DNA from: Larix kaempferi | Taxonomy: Eukaryota > Streptophyta > Pinopsida > Pinales > Pinaceae | Length of the DNA: 64,000 bases | Direction: 5' to 3' | Assembly: GCA_027924585.1 (NCBI GenBank) | Contig: BSBM01000461.1 | Coordinates: 4,152,501-4,216,500 of the forward strand | In this document: piece by piece, positions 13,063 to 27,453 of the stretch | How the letters are laid out: each line of letters opens with the position of its first letter | Position numbering within the stretch: position 1 is the first letter of the stretch | Program-made: the position numbers and the translations under genes | The notes under the pieces: model-generated | The model's database searches: none | The model's input: only the letters and a program-made list of their open reading frames with translations | What the model was told of the DNA's origin: nothing

Positions 13063-13212
13063 AGGAATCTGGATGATATAAGAAGAGACCTGATTAAAGA
13101 TTTTCAAAAACCCAAGACAGAGCAACAGTGCATAGTAGAACTAAAGGATATCAAGCAGGATGCCTACAACCAAGCACTTGTTCATGTTGCCCCATCCAAA
13201 CTCCATGTCTAA
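13063..13212 (+). pseudogene. Retrotransposon gag fragment
   Basis: Fifty codons in one frame read as a charged helical segment of a plant Ty3-type capsid: RRDLIKDFQKPKTEQQC, then a Lys/Glu-rich stretch and KQDAYNQALVHV, ending in TAA. The FQ.PKTEQQC...KDIKQ pattern resembles the region of gag before its main helical repeats. There is no start codon, zinc knuckle or pol beside it, so it is an isolated scrap. Confidence 0.55.
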
Positions 13213-13590
13213 AGTCCCATGTCTGCCAATCACCCCTGTTGAGAAGACTGTTCTCGTTGCCTAATTCGAATTAGAAATAAAAGACACTACTGATTATTAC
13301 AATATCTATACAAGTACAAAGATGTAAAGGAAAGTCCCACATATTCTCTAGTTAAAAGAATGAGTCAGTATGATGTATCATGGGTAGTTCTACCCAGTTA
13401 AGCTTGAGTTAATAAACAGGCTACAAAAATATCAAACTAAACCAACACACTAGGTCACTACCAAATCCATCGAGGTTGAACAAAAGCGAACAGTAAACTG
13501 GAACTCAATTTGCAGTCTATGATGTAGTGGGGTCCTTTCCATCAACCCCTTTTTAATGTCCATTTGTAACTCCCATAATGGGAGAGCTGC

Positions 13591-15875
13591 CTAAAATCCC
13601 TTGATAAACTCTTTGCATGACTCCTTCCCCTTACAAACCAACCTTTCTTTCCACTCTCGTTTTTCAACAATCTCAGATGGATTTGTGTCTTTATTTAAAT
13701 AAATTTCCTTTTTTGGCCAATTCCCATTGGCTACTATTGGAGATTTTGAAATATCTTCCGGCAAAGATTTTGAATTCTCTGTTGGTGCAGACTGATGTGT
13801 GCTGCTACACTTTTCATCTTCCAACTTATGTTCTTCTGGAAACTGATAGATAACTGTCTCTTTATCAAACTTCAAGACATAATCCTGGTTGCATCCTTCA
13901 AACAATATTTCTCCTAAGGTATCTATGGTGTAGTATGCCTCATTTTCAACCTTGAGCAAGAAAAATGGCCATTCCAACTAACAATATAAATCTGTGGTTC
14001 ACTGTTCTCAACCTCCTCAGTTCTTGCATTAGTGATTTCTTCCTAAATATTGTCAAAAGACATAGCCCCTTGTAGAAATTCGAAGGAATCTCCCATTCCT
14101 TCATCTTTAAAGAATCCAAGAAAGGGCTTCCCAGGAGCTACAAAAAGAAGATGTACCTTTGCTTGTAATACTGTCTCTAGATCAAAGTGCCTGTCTGGGA
14201 ACTTCTCTCGGTAAGCTTTTATGTCACAAAGATTCCTCCACTCCAAAGATCCATCTTGAATCAAAGTATCAAACTGAGATTTAATAGGCATGGAATTTGT
14301 ATTATCATGCAACCAATCAGCGATAACATCCACCAAAGCAGTACAAGCACCCTCTCCTTCAGCCTTTTCACTATGCTGATCAATTGAATCAAAAAAGACT
14401 TGGGTTGACAACTTCATCTGCCCATCTCTACTAATAAAATCTTGGGTTCCTAGCAGCCAATGGTAAAGTGGTCATCACCAAATTCCAAACATTCTAATAT
14501 TCCCTGTGTTACTCCATCTTCATTCTTATGCCATTGCAAAACATATCCTCTAGTATTAATGATCATTCCTGGTAAATTAGTTATATACCTTAGTTGCAAC
14601 TACAGGTGAAAGCTGGGAATCACGAACCAGACAATTGGAATTTCATGTCTTGCAATACAAAAAAAATGCAAGCATCCCATATCCGATAATAAGGATTGAA
14701 GAAAACATATGAGAAATGAAAATAAAGTCATGAACTTTGAGATTGTGAACCAACAACAAAACCTATATCCAATATCTTATTGCTTGCGCTGCAACTCATA
14801 TAATATGCCGCCACCAAATATGTAGTAAAAAATATTAGAGAATGAAAGAGAGACAGAAACGAGAAAGCACCAATGGAAAAGATTCAATAGGGAAGCATAA
14901 TTGTCGGCGATAAAATTCAATATCAACTCCCCCTTCTTCTCCACATGCTTTATTCAATAGTGTCTCTCCTCTTGCTCGTGGTGATCAAAAATTCAATTTC
15001 CTTTTTTTCCAAGGAAGAAGGCTCCGCATGGAAGGCTGTGCAAGAGCATAATCAGAGTCTGACAAGCATGGTTCCTCAGTAACCCTGGAACTTGACTCTA
15101 AACTTGCTTTATGATTGATGATCCAATTATGATCATCTCCATCTTCTCTAAAGTCCAAATAAAGATCTCCTTCAACACGAGTAGCTGTCGCCAAAGTCCC
15201 ATAGCTGAAGGAATTTCGAAAACTAAATCCATCCTTGTCCTCAGCTTCATCCTCATCATATTCATCAATAGTATCACTATTGAATACATATTCATATCCA
15301 TCACTCCTTCCAGAAAATCTACCATCATTCCCAACCTCTTCTCTACAAGCCTTCTTTGCTCTTCCTACTCCTACATAGTCTCTAAAATTTTTAACCTTCC
15401 TCGGGCCTGCTTTGAGAGCAGAAAGCTCCTCCTTTTCTGACTGAGGCTCCCCATCTGAAGGTGATGATGGCACAATAGTTCTATTAACTAGGTCTATTGC
15501 TTCCTGGGCAGTTCGAAGCTCCACAAAATTAAGAGCAACATACACAAAACAAGATGAGTAATGAACAACTAAGGATTTTGAAAGGACTCCAAGAAAAATT
15601 TAGCTACAAAGAAAATACAGATAATGGAAAAAGCATCTAGTTTTAAACAAAAAAAACCTACATAAAGGCTTTGGATGTATGTCACCAAAGGTGCATACCA
15701 TAGGAAAGGGAAGACTTCCAGCAAGTGCTGCTTCAGGTGCCTTTCCACTGGTAAAGCAAGATACAACAATCTTAGTATTTTTGGTTATATTCTCCATAGG
15801 CAATGCATACTCTCCAAGGTTGAGGGAACCTGTTCCTATAATAGAAGGCTTGCTATTCGATTCTTGTGTCAAACC
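13591..15875 (-). pseudogene. NT-C2 (EEIG1/EHBP1 N-terminal domain) family protein, 3' portion, decayed
   Basis: Three exon blocks match the plant NT-C2 family in order. 15875-15699 is the end of the C2 domain (NSKPSIIGTGSLNLGEYA), ending ATG|GTATGC. About 15545-14900 starts with FVELRTAQEAIDLV and holds an acidic linker and the hallmark RSLLPWKKRKLNF. 14549-13591 is the conserved C-terminal domain with MPIKSQFDTLI, SLEWRNLC, FPDRHFDLETVLQAK and GAMSFDNI. The family is thought to act in membrane or actin-linked trafficking; that is family knowledge only. Lesions: TGA at 14985-14987 where arginine is expected, TAG at 14043-14045 where tryptophan is expected, a one-base loss in the T run near 13965, and a frame break near 14440. 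The N-terminal half was not found to the right. It is a genomic-type (intron-bearing) 5'-truncated pseudogene. Confidence 0.82.
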
Positions 15876-18800
15876 CTACCAATTTGAAACAGGGCACATC
15901 AAAATACTAGTACACATCATCATATTTATTCATAAGTTGTATTTCTCTCCTTGATGCCATACTATTCTAAGAACCTTTCAATTGCCAGAAGGAAAACATA
16001 GTTCTAATAGGGAAATAACAAACATGTTTTCAATCTAACAGATGCATATCCTGACTAGCACTCAACTTCATTTACATGCACATGGGCATGCAAACAAAAC
16101 ATGTTTGATCCCACCATTAGAAGGAAAGGCCTTAGTGCAGGAGCTCCTCTTAAAAGACTAATTACAAAGCATTAAGATAGTATGACACAAATTACTGCAT
16201 ATTCCTTATGGATGTTAAGTGGATTGCTTGCTTTTTTATTAGCTTCAATGTTATGTATGTGCAGGTGTGGGTTGCCTTAAAATGTTTAGTAAATTGCTTT
16301 TCTTTGTGATAAGTTTACTTGTAGATAGATGTGTATGCATGTGTAGGACCTAGTTTCCGATCCCACCAACCTAGTATTTTCCTGTGTAACACTACCAATT
16401 CTATTACATTAATATTACTCAACTCAGTGGAATAAACAGACAAGTAGACTATATTTGTTTCTCCTAAATTTTCTCTGCAGCATTAACACTACTATATACA
16501 ACCAAGACAACAATATGCCATAAGAAAATTATGTCCTCTTAGTTGTAAGTGATACAGTGCCCATACCAATTGTCATGAATTCTAGGACTGTAATGGGCCA
16601 ATGGCTACATATCCAAATAAAAAATGCAGTTCAACGTTATGAACATCTTGTCACAACCAAGCCATCGGCATTCAAACCAAGAGTTATGTAGTACCCACTG
16701 GTATATAATGTCTATGCCATATGCATTGAAACCATACCTATCCAAATAAAAAAATAGTTGTAATAGTTGAATCATTTTTTGTTGAAATAGTTGTTATGTT
16801 GAGGTTAATGTAGAAAAATTGTAAATAATATGGATGGGATATTGAATCTATCCAAGCAAGGTAGCATTTTTCGCATGTGATGTGTTAATAAGGGTAGATA
16901 ACTCATCTCTAGAGATCGATGGAGAAATTAAGTAGAGTTGTTTCCTCGTGTATTTTGATCCAATCAAAATGCTATCATCTTGAATTGTCCTTTTATCTTT
17001 TTTACTAATCAACTTATTTACTGTGTCATATGTTGTCGTCAAATTCATATGTTCACCCATGAGCTTCATATTGCTTGGTCATGAAACTCAGATTCATTTA
17101 GGAGTCTAGTCATACATATTTTTTGTTGGTGTTGGGATTTGGAAGAGGTCAAAAGATTTTAAAGGGAGCTATGGCCTTTGTTTATTGTAACCACTTTCTC
17201 TAGCATTCCACCTAATCCTTATGCTTTTTTGTCGAGTGCGTGTTCCACAATCAAGGGATTGAAAAATATTTTATTATTTGACCTATTTATCTTAACAACC
17301 TGAAAGGCCTATTTATTAGCTTGTAGTCAACCAACTTCTTTCTCGTAACTCTTCAATAAATGCAACCAACTTTGATATATGAGTCATGGTTTTTGCACAA
17401 TCTTTTGTTGAAATTTCATTCTAGGGAAATTAAGGAAATTAAAAAAATTCACCTCACATGAGAGGTTTCCCAAATCTAATCCCTATGAAATTTAAGATGA
17501 TCTGAAATATTTATTTACAACAAAAATCAATGTACATTATTTCACCTCACTTTATCCCAACACATTAAGCTACCTAAGATAAAAGATAGCAAACATATGC
17601 CAAAAAGCTTCAACCCCTAGGGCACACATTTCCAAGCATGTACTAGATCTAAAAATCACTTGATTACAACAGGTTTTATAAAAGAAAATTTGCTCTCTTA
17701 TCTTCCAAATATATGTTGAATCACAGCACAATTCCAACCCTATGTTATGTCAAATTATCATGAACAACAAGTGTTTGAAATCACCCAATCAAGAAGACAA
17801 TGCATTTTGAAAATCAAATATGTAGTTACACAAGTTTTAGACAACTAGAATCTTCATATATACATAGAAAAATGAAGTAAATGTGCATACCATAACTTTA
17901 TCACAAAGTTGTGACAAACTCTATCTCTCCAAACCCTAGCTAGGGAAAACTATGAAAATCCTAACGTCCACCAAAGATCCACAACAAGATAGCATCAACA
18001 CCGATAAGTCCTCTTTGGATTCAATGCTTGTCTCCTACAAGTGTCCTATATGTCTCCTTCTCTTCTCATCATCAATCAAGATCATCCAGGGTTATCACAA
18101 ACATTAGCTTCTTTTCCTCCTTAGGGGGAAACACTAACCCTACAAAAACCTTGAACTTCTTTAAAAACCCTAACACTCCATGACAATGTGAGATAATAAG
18201 ATGAAGAGTACAAAGAGAGAGAGAGAGAGTAATTCACTACACTCCTCACTTCTCCAACAAAATATGATGAGTGCATAATGAATGACAGGACTCTCTCATT
18301 TATTTATATGAGTGGTAAGTGAGGCAAACAAAAAAAAGTGGGCCTAAACCCTTGCAAGAAGCCTATCTCTAACAAGTAGGTTCAGATGTGAAGTGCTCCA
18401 CTCCAAAAGACACGTGTAAATCTCCAATGTCATGTTATCCAACAAGCAATGCTCCAAGGCATGAACATTCCATGAGATGTGTCTAATTCTCCTACTCTGT
18501 AAGCCTCCAAGACTCCAACACTCCTCTTAAGCCATGTGCTCCTCCTGGTCCACCCCACCTACATGATCACTTCCTTAACCCAAGATAGCATAAGTCAACT
18601 GTCAAATACAATCCCCCATGAAAATGATCTAAGTGTGCTTGTTCCATCCAAGGCTCAACACCCTCCTCTAGAATGCCATACTCTCCTCCTCTAAAGCAAT
18701 CCATCCTCACAAGCATGCAAGCAACCAACATGTGACCAGTGTAAATAATGCCACCAAGTTGTCTAAAGGTCTTTAGTGCTCCAAGGGAGAAAGCCACATA

Positions 18801-19037
18801 AGCATCCATACAAAATTTAGCAATCAATGAAAAAATTAATTATGTTGTGTCTGTCCATCAAAGAAAAACCAAGGGTTACCCATATACCATGCACCTCACA
18901 TCACATGAAGCACCCCTGAGCATGGTGCCAACACTTTTGGAGTAACCTCAAAAGTTAGCATCTTTGACCATCCCCACAACTTTGGCATTATTTTGTATAA
19001 AGTCAATTTCCATGTCCTTATCTTCTACTATCTAGCA
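15876..19037. other. Spacer without recognised gene
   Basis: Missing upstream exons of the NT-C2 pseudogene would lie here but none was found. The minus-strand frames 16848-17069 and 18567-18827 show no recognised domain. Around 17900-18560 the DNA is C-rich and low in plus-strand G, as in some decayed retrotransposon leaders. Confidence 0.4.
18214..18229. repeat. (GA)n microsatellite
   Basis: Eight GA dinucleotides without interruption. Confidence 0.9.
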
Positions 19038-19205
19038 TTAAGCATCTACAAGAGATAATTGGATTTCTTCAAGGAGTGATTCATTCTATGCAAGGTATGC
19101 TTGATTCTTGGTCAAAAGGATGTCTTGTTCCTCAATGCACTTTCTTAGTGCAACAAACACTACTTCGTTCTCGTCACATTTATCCAATAGAATGTCCATT
19201 TTCTC
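19038..19205 (-). pseudogene. Coiled-coil-like coding remnant, possibly retrotransposon accessory
   Basis: A minus-strand frame begins EKMDILLDKCDENEVVF and continues with ALRKCIEEQDILLTKNQAYL, an in-frame TAG, then NESLLEEIQLSLVDA and TAA. Heptad-like Leu/Ile spacing and high charge suggest a coiled coil. Similar short coiled-coil frames occur near gag in some plant retrotransposons, but no LTR or pol was found here. Identity unknown. Confidence 0.4.
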
Positions 19206-21649
19206 AATATTGAACTTAGTTGAACTCTATCTAAGCTACAACAAATGAGTTATCTATCACTATGTCTTCAATATGCTAGATTACACCATCCCGTTGTATG
19301 ACAACTCTAAAATCAAGAGATTGATTGTTCAAGATAACTCATGGCGTTGTGTTGTGGGAGGAATAATTCCATTACACCGAGTGTGTTATGAATTGGTCAT
19401 CTCTACTACTAGGGATACATCAAAGCTATGAACACATAGAATGTATATCTTGTTGAATTTGTCCCTAGTTACTTGCATTGCTAGTGTAAGATGTCGGGGC
19501 TTCACCTATCTATGCCATCTCAAGTCGAGGTCGTTGGGGAAAAGCATTAGGTCTAGATCTGTCAAGTTCCTACATAGATGTGGATCTGTCAAGTAGTGAT
19601 GGGAACTTCATTAGTTTGAGTAATAACACATTCTAGAACTATTGGAGACACAAGCACAGTGTTGTCCCTTGGTAGAGAATGGGTTATGGCAATATTAATT
19701 GTGTGTACCTAGGAAGAGGACATAATAGAGGTGAGGGTCGGGGAGGAGAGGCTTCCTCTTGATTTGATAATGCTTGATGGGTTTAATATCACATAAATTT
19801 CAACAACCTAGAACATTTATGTGATTTTCACCAACGACAGCTTCAACCAACATTAACTACACTTCATACACATGATGCATGATTTATAGGCTCACTTTGA
19901 TAGCTCAAATCACAACCGCACTACAGGGTACCTATAAGGCCCCCACCCATAGAGGATGATAAGCACGTGACCCCTACCCTATCAACTCATGTAGGTGTGG
20001 TATCAAGCAACAAGGCTATCTTATGCACTTCGGACATTAGATAGAGTGGTGAGTCATTTAAGAGTTTGTGAGCATGGAGGTTTCCACAATGATTCAACAT
20101 TGTGCCAAAAATTTATGAAATTTACTCTGTTGGAGTTTTGAAATGACCAACATTTCGTGTGGACACTCCACCCATCGTCAAGGTCAAACTAGAGCTATGA
20201 AATATTAAAAAAAAATAATGACTTAATATATAGGGAGGTAGAGAAATAGCAGTTAGGGAACAAGGAGTCAAGACTATCCTTTAGGTGAAAAAAGAAGAAT
20301 TTTTAATTTTTTTCAGGTGAGGATAAAATAAGATATTACACAAACCTCAACAAAATCAGCGGACTATGCATGAAGTTGATTGCAAACACCACAAACAAAA
20401 GTCATCAAGAGCTCACTGGAAAGCTAGACTTGGAAATTGACAACTGGAAATTCCATTATTGGGCATGATTGGATGTTGTAAGGTCCAATATCAAAAATTC
20501 AAGAACATATATAGCTGAAACAGTCATCCATGAGCACATGGGTACTTCAAATTTATAAACCCACCAAGAAGTTCAGTTTCATGAACAACTCAAAAAGCCA
20601 TTCAAAAGCATTTTGATACTTAAAATTCTACAAGGCCAATGAAAAGGATTGCTTCACTAGCAGCTCAAAGTTTTATGGTCCTTTAAAAATGGGCTTTATG
20701 ACTCTTAAGCAAATCCTCTAGGACCCTTTCTGTTGGTCTCTATGGTCCACATATGGAAACTCCAAAAAAAACCCATAGATCATAAACCCACAGGACTACA
20801 TCATATAGGTAACCTATAAGTAACACACAAAATTGTCTGAAAATGCAAAAGGACATATGAGTACAATTAAGTACGTGGAAGTCTTTTACAAATATCAAAC
20901 CATAGAAGAATTATTTTTCACTACAAAATATTATCAAAATTGAGGGAATAGCCAAAATGAATCCAAATGATTAATCATTTCAGGTCCCATCACAAATTGA
21001 TTGTGTAGGTTACCGCTAATCCATCAACATGTTGGGTGCATCTGCTAGGGAAAAACTGCATAGATCAGTAAACCCCTAGGACTACATCTGGCTAAAAGTT
21101 GTCTCTATTATATGTCTCTTCCTTCCCATAAATATTAAGGGGTGAGGAAGTATTTAAAGTGTATAGAGGAAAAATAAGATATGGATTGTTTATCAAGGAT
21201 TAGTGGTTCACAATTTAACTAATCTTCAACCAACTCATCCACTCTAAATACACATGACACATTTGACTAGTTGTTGACAGGCTTTTAATAAAAAATCCCT
21301 ACAACTAATGTTTGAGCAACAATAAGAAAATGGAAAATATTGTCGTTGTTCTTTCATATAGGTAACATGTAGGTAACATAGAGAAATTTGTCTGAAACTA
21401 CCAACCATCTTCACCTTCTTATATTCTACTCATTGGCTTTTAATGTATGTTGTATACAGATGCAAACATAGAAGATTATCTAGATTTACAATATTCTAAA
21501 AGGTGCCTGATAGCTTTAAGGTATGCCTCAATTTCTAAAAAATTGTCTTTTCCTTAGAAGATTTTCCAAACCATTCTTTTTGCAAGTTGATTTTTTCTTT
21601 TTGGGATTTTGTAGTATGTTTTGATTTTCATAATCTTGGTTGTTTGCAG
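19206..21649. other. Spacer upstream of the transposase-like gene
   Basis: No gene recognised. Two diverged copies of a short motif (ATATAGGTAAC...GTAAC...TTGTCTGAAA) occur near 20800 and 21358. Upstream exons of the gene at 21650 may lie here, because that gene's first visible exon starts at a splice acceptor (TTTGCAG|). Confidence 0.4.
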
Positions 21650-24364
21650 GACTCTCCAACAGATACAAATGGTGTAAGAAAAAATCACCATGTTACCCGC
21701 ATAAAGTTAAGTCCATATATGGCGTCGATCCATACAACAAATCAAAAAGTGGTTTCTGACATTGACTACAGTGCATTAAGGGAATCCGGAGCTAAAAATT
21801 TGGATCTTTGGGTAGAAGGAGAACTCTATCCAATTGACCCTATGTCCAAGTCTCATCTTGATTTCAAAACAATAATAGGACTATGTCGATTTGTATGCCA
21901 TGGAAAGAGTGGTATTCTAGGATACTGTAGAAGTTTGGAAGGTAACCACATTTCCCTTGAACAAAAAATTCAATATCCCAATATCCAGTTATATCAACTC
22001 CATCACTCAAATGTGGTTCAGTATCATGAAAACATAAGATTAAACCAAATAATAGAAATGTTGAATAAATGACACATGGATGAACTATCCATCTCAGAAA
22101 AAGAAATTGAGAAGCTAAAAACTGATATTTGTCATCTCCAAAAGAGACTCTCTACAATGAAGGAAACTCCAATGGGGTTGAGGAGCAGATCAAAAAAATT
22201 GAAACTGATATCATGTTTGATTAAGTCGGGAGGTGGCTATAGAAAAAGAGTGATGGGGTTGAAGTCCATATTAGATCAAAGTTGTCCTGATCTTGTGGAT
22301 GCGTGCAAAAATGTGTTTAAGAAAAGTGACATTAAAGCAATGCTCAAACAACCAGAATTTGATGCTTTGAGAAAAGAAGTAGTTAACCAATTTATTGCAA
22401 AATTAACAATTGATGTAAAGGATGTTCAAGGAGTTTGTGATGAAAGAGGGATCAGCAAGGAAGCATATGCAAGTCTTTTTAAAGTTCTTAGAGAGGGAAT
22501 GTTGATTGTTGGCATTAAGAAGATTTTGGTTCCTTGCCCTTTTCATGTGAGGAAACAACATGCATCAAAAAACACAAAAATTGTTGATTCATTGGGAGAT
22601 GCATATCAGTTAGAAGAAGTGCATGAAGTTGCAAGAGTAAAAAGAAAGCATCAAGTGAAATTTTTCCATTAATTAAAAAAAATAACTTGTGGTATGACAT
22701 AGAACGGGTATTACAGTTGATGGTGAGGTACTACGACATCTCTACTGAGGAGGCATGTGGGAAATTGATTGTTGTCCTAAAATTGGATGAAATAGAGTTA
22801 GTCAACATGGAAAAATATGAAAGAGTTTCCATAACGTTAATGAATCGTGCATTAGATCCAAACCTTGATAAGGCAAGTGATAAGTATTTTCAAGTTCAAT
22901 CTGAAGATCACCTTTTTTGGTTAAAATTTTTTCGTGTCAACAAGGAGTCCCATAATTCCTTGAAATTTGTTTTCAACAAAACATATTTACCATCAATTAT
23001 ATCTTCACATACTGCAAGGGAAAAATTATATGTAGAAGGATATGGTTCATATTTTGTGGAATGGCACCTTGCAGCTAATTTAAAAACTCTCAAGTGCATG
23101 TACAACATTTCTCATGGTGCAAATGCAATGCACAGTTGCTTATATTGCATTCAGAAAGAAAAAAAAAAAAGATCGAAGTTGGAAAGGTGGTATTTTGAGC
23201 TGTCCTCAAAACCTTCCTCCCGACCGTGATCAGCTTGATCCAAATCTAGATGCAGTGCTTCCTATACCATTTATTAGGGTGCAAATGTGCACTTTGCATG
23301 TTTTTGTAAGAATTGTTGATAAGATGGTGTATTTATCTATATTCTTTGCATGGAACAAATCCCCACAAACTGAAAGTAAAAAGTCAATTGAGGCAATTGA
23401 ACATGTTCTTTCAAAAGCAGGTTTGCATGGTGGAAATGTTAAAATTGAAAAAGATATTAAGAGGTCAAGTACATGAGGTAATCTTCCAGCAAATCCATGA
23501 ATGTCAGGTGTCAAAGCACGTTGTTTTCTTGAAAAGAAATGTGGACATGGATGTTGGGGATTGTATGAAGAATTAATTGATGCAGAGGATGATCGCACTA
23601 GTGGAGGGCGTGAATCAGCTAGAAAGAAGAAATGTGCTTGGAATTCACTTTCATCATTTATTCTATTGATGGATAAGGAAAAATTCATGGAAGGTGATGC
23701 AATAGCTTTTCAAGAAGCTATTAGAGACTTCATAAGAGCAATGAAGGAAGCTTGGGTAGACAACCATATGACACATTATATGGTATGCATATAAAATTTC
23801 GCCCCACTAGTACTTTCCTTTGTACTTTTCTTTACATATTTTATTGTAAATTAAATTCATTTGGTACATTTGTTTGGTAATCTAAGATAGATTGATGTAT
23901 GTTTTCAACATAAATTATTTGCACACGAGCCATGGTTTGCAGGAAAATATGAAAGCTTGGCCATTTGGGGTACACGGGGCATGGATAAATCACATAAGCT
24001 AGCTCATACTATTTACCATAGATGTACACTGAAAGGAGGGGGTTCGAGTCATTCAGATGTTCTTTTGCAAATGGGTCAAGCATTTTACACGCGTCAAATG
24101 GATGGATTTAAGAAGAACAAGCACCTTCTAGAAACAATTGAGATTCGTAGAGTCATAAGAAAAGCAATTCTAAGTAAAAAACGTAAGAGATCTGATGCTT
24201 CTAAAGGTGGAGTTGGGACAAGTTCAAGGTATGCAATCTGTATGTTAACTTTTCTACCTTCTTAATTTAATAATTTATTGTTTTAAAGGCTCATTATCAT
24301 TATTTTTTGTAGATGTGACCCTGTATCAGCGGGACCTTCCACAAGCCATTCAAGTTGCCTATAA
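21650..24364 (+). pseudogene. Large transposase-like protein gene, multi-exon, decayed
   Basis: A mostly continuous coding region of about 750 codons starts at acceptor TTTGCAG|G (21649/21650) in phase 0. Order of features: N-terminal region with RFVCHGKSGILGYCR; a Lys-rich coiled-coil segment (22076-22672) with GISKEAYASLF; a central domain with LKTLKCMYNISHG then HSCLYC (H-x2-C-x2-C-like, near 23140); MCTLHVFVRIVDK; GHGCWGLYEEL; and GTRGMDKSHKLAHTIY near the end, then a basic SKKRKR signal. A small intron 24229-24312 (AAG|GTATGC ... TTGTAG|A) joins cleanly and leads to TAA at 24362-24364. Lesions: TGA at 22070, 23474 and 23498, and frame breaks in homopolymers near 22665, 23155-23170 and at the 23.8-23.9 kb intron. 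The layout recalls unnamed transposase-like proteins common in cnidarians and other animals, from memory only. No terminal repeats were found. Confidence 0.55.
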
Positions 24365-25020
24365 GTAAGTGTATTCTCTTCCAAATAATTAAGTTGTAAT
24401 ATTTATCAACTTCGCAAAGCTTATATTTTGTGGTAAATAATTACTTACGGATAGATAGAAAAATATTTTTTTGATATCAAAACTAACCCAACTCTTGTAC
24501 ATGTCAACAGGTACAACATGGACATTTAAATACAGTAGTCCAAAAATCCATCTTCCAGATTATTCAGGATTCATTAAGTTCGAAAAGGACCTCTATAGAA
24601 GTTGTTATTTTTCTAATTTACAGAGTTTTGGACCGGTGTTTAGTTGAATGAGTTTATGTAATTATAATGTCGCACTTTATGACTATATTCAAATATGATA
24701 TTGCATGCCAATAATGTGGTGTTTATCAGGTTGTGAACTACATGTTATCGGTTTAATTATATGTTTCAAAAATAACAAATGTTGAGTCTAATCATGAAGA
24801 ACACAAGGATACTAATGCAAGACATGTTCTCAAAGACTACTCTAAACACTCTTCTTATTACCCTATACCAATATTCTAGGTCACCATAAATTTCAATGAT
24901 TGTTGCCTCTAGATAGACGTAAATGTAATGACAAGACCAATTTCTTTATTAAGCGTGTAAATAGTGGCTATAGGTGTGAACTGAAAATCTGTCTTATGTT
25001 ATGTTTTTCTTCCTAGCTAG
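24365..25020. other. Spacer downstream of the transposase-like gene
   Basis: No gene recognised; probably 3' flank. No terminal inverted repeat pairing with the region before 21650 could be found by eye. Confidence 0.35.
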
Positions 25021-26159
25021 CATTAGTTGCAGCTTCCTGTGCTAATCTACATCAGAAGAGCATTAAGCAAATGAAGGTTGGTGTTTTAATTCTCAAAATG
25101 TTTCTTTACTTTGGACTTTCTTTTGGTAGATGAAATTATATATTTTAATTCTCACAATGTTTCTTTTGTTTGGGATTTCTTTTTGTAATTGTTCATTTAT
25201 AAGCCTCGAGAATTTATGATTCCAACAACAATGGTGATGCATATCCTATTTTTATCTGAAAAACAGTGTCTGACCATAATTTTATGACTTTTTGGGATCA
25301 TCTTCAGTCATGATTTTTTATAGTTGGTTTCACATTATTTTAACTCTAACTTCTCCCTCATAAAAAAGCACCAACTTTAGACGATTTTTGGCATGATGAA
25401 TACACAAATTGGAGTACTTCCTTTAGAGCTAGTCAAGTTGTCATTCACTGTACTAATTTTTACAATGTTATACTATTTTTTACAATGTTATCTTCCATAG
25501 GAGCACTGCCATTTATTGCTAACAATAATGCACTTGTTAATTGAATTCAGTGACTTTCCGAGTGAAGGTAGAGTGTTGATTATGCTTTAAAAACACGTGA
25601 CTTCATCCACATGATTCTTACTGTTAAATTTACCCATGAAGAATGCTAACCTTGGATAGGGTCATCATCTAGATTTACGCCTAAGTTTGGAACCAATGGC
25701 TCTTGATTGAACCAGGTGTAGAGTGTCTTATGTCAAGGATCAATGAAGATAAAACAACTGGTGATTTTAGAGAACTAGTGGAAATATTGCTACAAGAGGT
25801 TTCATCCTTTCTAAATATTAAATTCAGTTCAACTTCATGAAAATTTTCTTATGGTAGTTTTAGGCTTAGCTTTGTTGAGCATTCAATCGAAAACATCATT
25901 ATTAGATCTGCCTTAACAGGTATGGTTTCATAGATGGTATATTTTATGTATTTTTATTTATAATTGGGAAATGATTGGGGCTCACTCAAATTAAATAAGA
26001 GTTTATTTTATGATGTTGTGTCATGCAGTGATACAGGACTACAACAAAGGTCCATTTTATAGAGCCATGCTAAACAATTGCCTGGATCAGATTGCCATGG
26101 CTTCTACAACTAATCATCTATTTCTACATTGTGATGTGAACTTCGATACCTCTTCTTAG
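25021..26159 (+). CDS. Candidate spliced gene fragment, family unknown
   Basis: Three exon-like blocks follow each other. Block A (25021-25076) reads LVAASCANLHQKSIKQMK and ends AAG|GTTGGT. Block B (25716-25798) follows an ACCAG| acceptor, reads VECLMSRINEDK and DFRELVEILLQE, and ends GAG|GTTTCA in phase 0. Block C (26037-26159) follows ATACAG|, reads DYNKGPFYRAMLNNCLDQI and then about 20 more codons to TAG. B and C join in frame and give a helical sequence that looks natural across the junction, which supports a real splice. A and B do not share phase, so an exon between them is missing or lost. I cannot name the family. It may be the 3' end of a gene or a pseudogene. Confidence 0.35.
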
Positions 26160-27238
<1,079 letters not shown>

Positions 27239-27453
27239 ACTTTGAGTACAACATGGAAATCACATTGTGTATATACTGAATTAAACTGGAAGTTAACTTA
27301 CTTGTTCATCACTTTGTCAATCTAAAATTCCATTTGCATCATAATATATAATTGAATACCTTTTGCTGCATATGCAAGATTCTTCCATGTTGCATATGGA
27401 GTATTTTAAATGACTCCGAATTTGAATATAATTTATGGAATGGTAGTCTTTAC

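Noticed and set aside
23230-23688. 152-codon minus-strand frame
   Set aside because: It is antisense to the transposase-like gene, whose plus-strand peptide has clear motifs.
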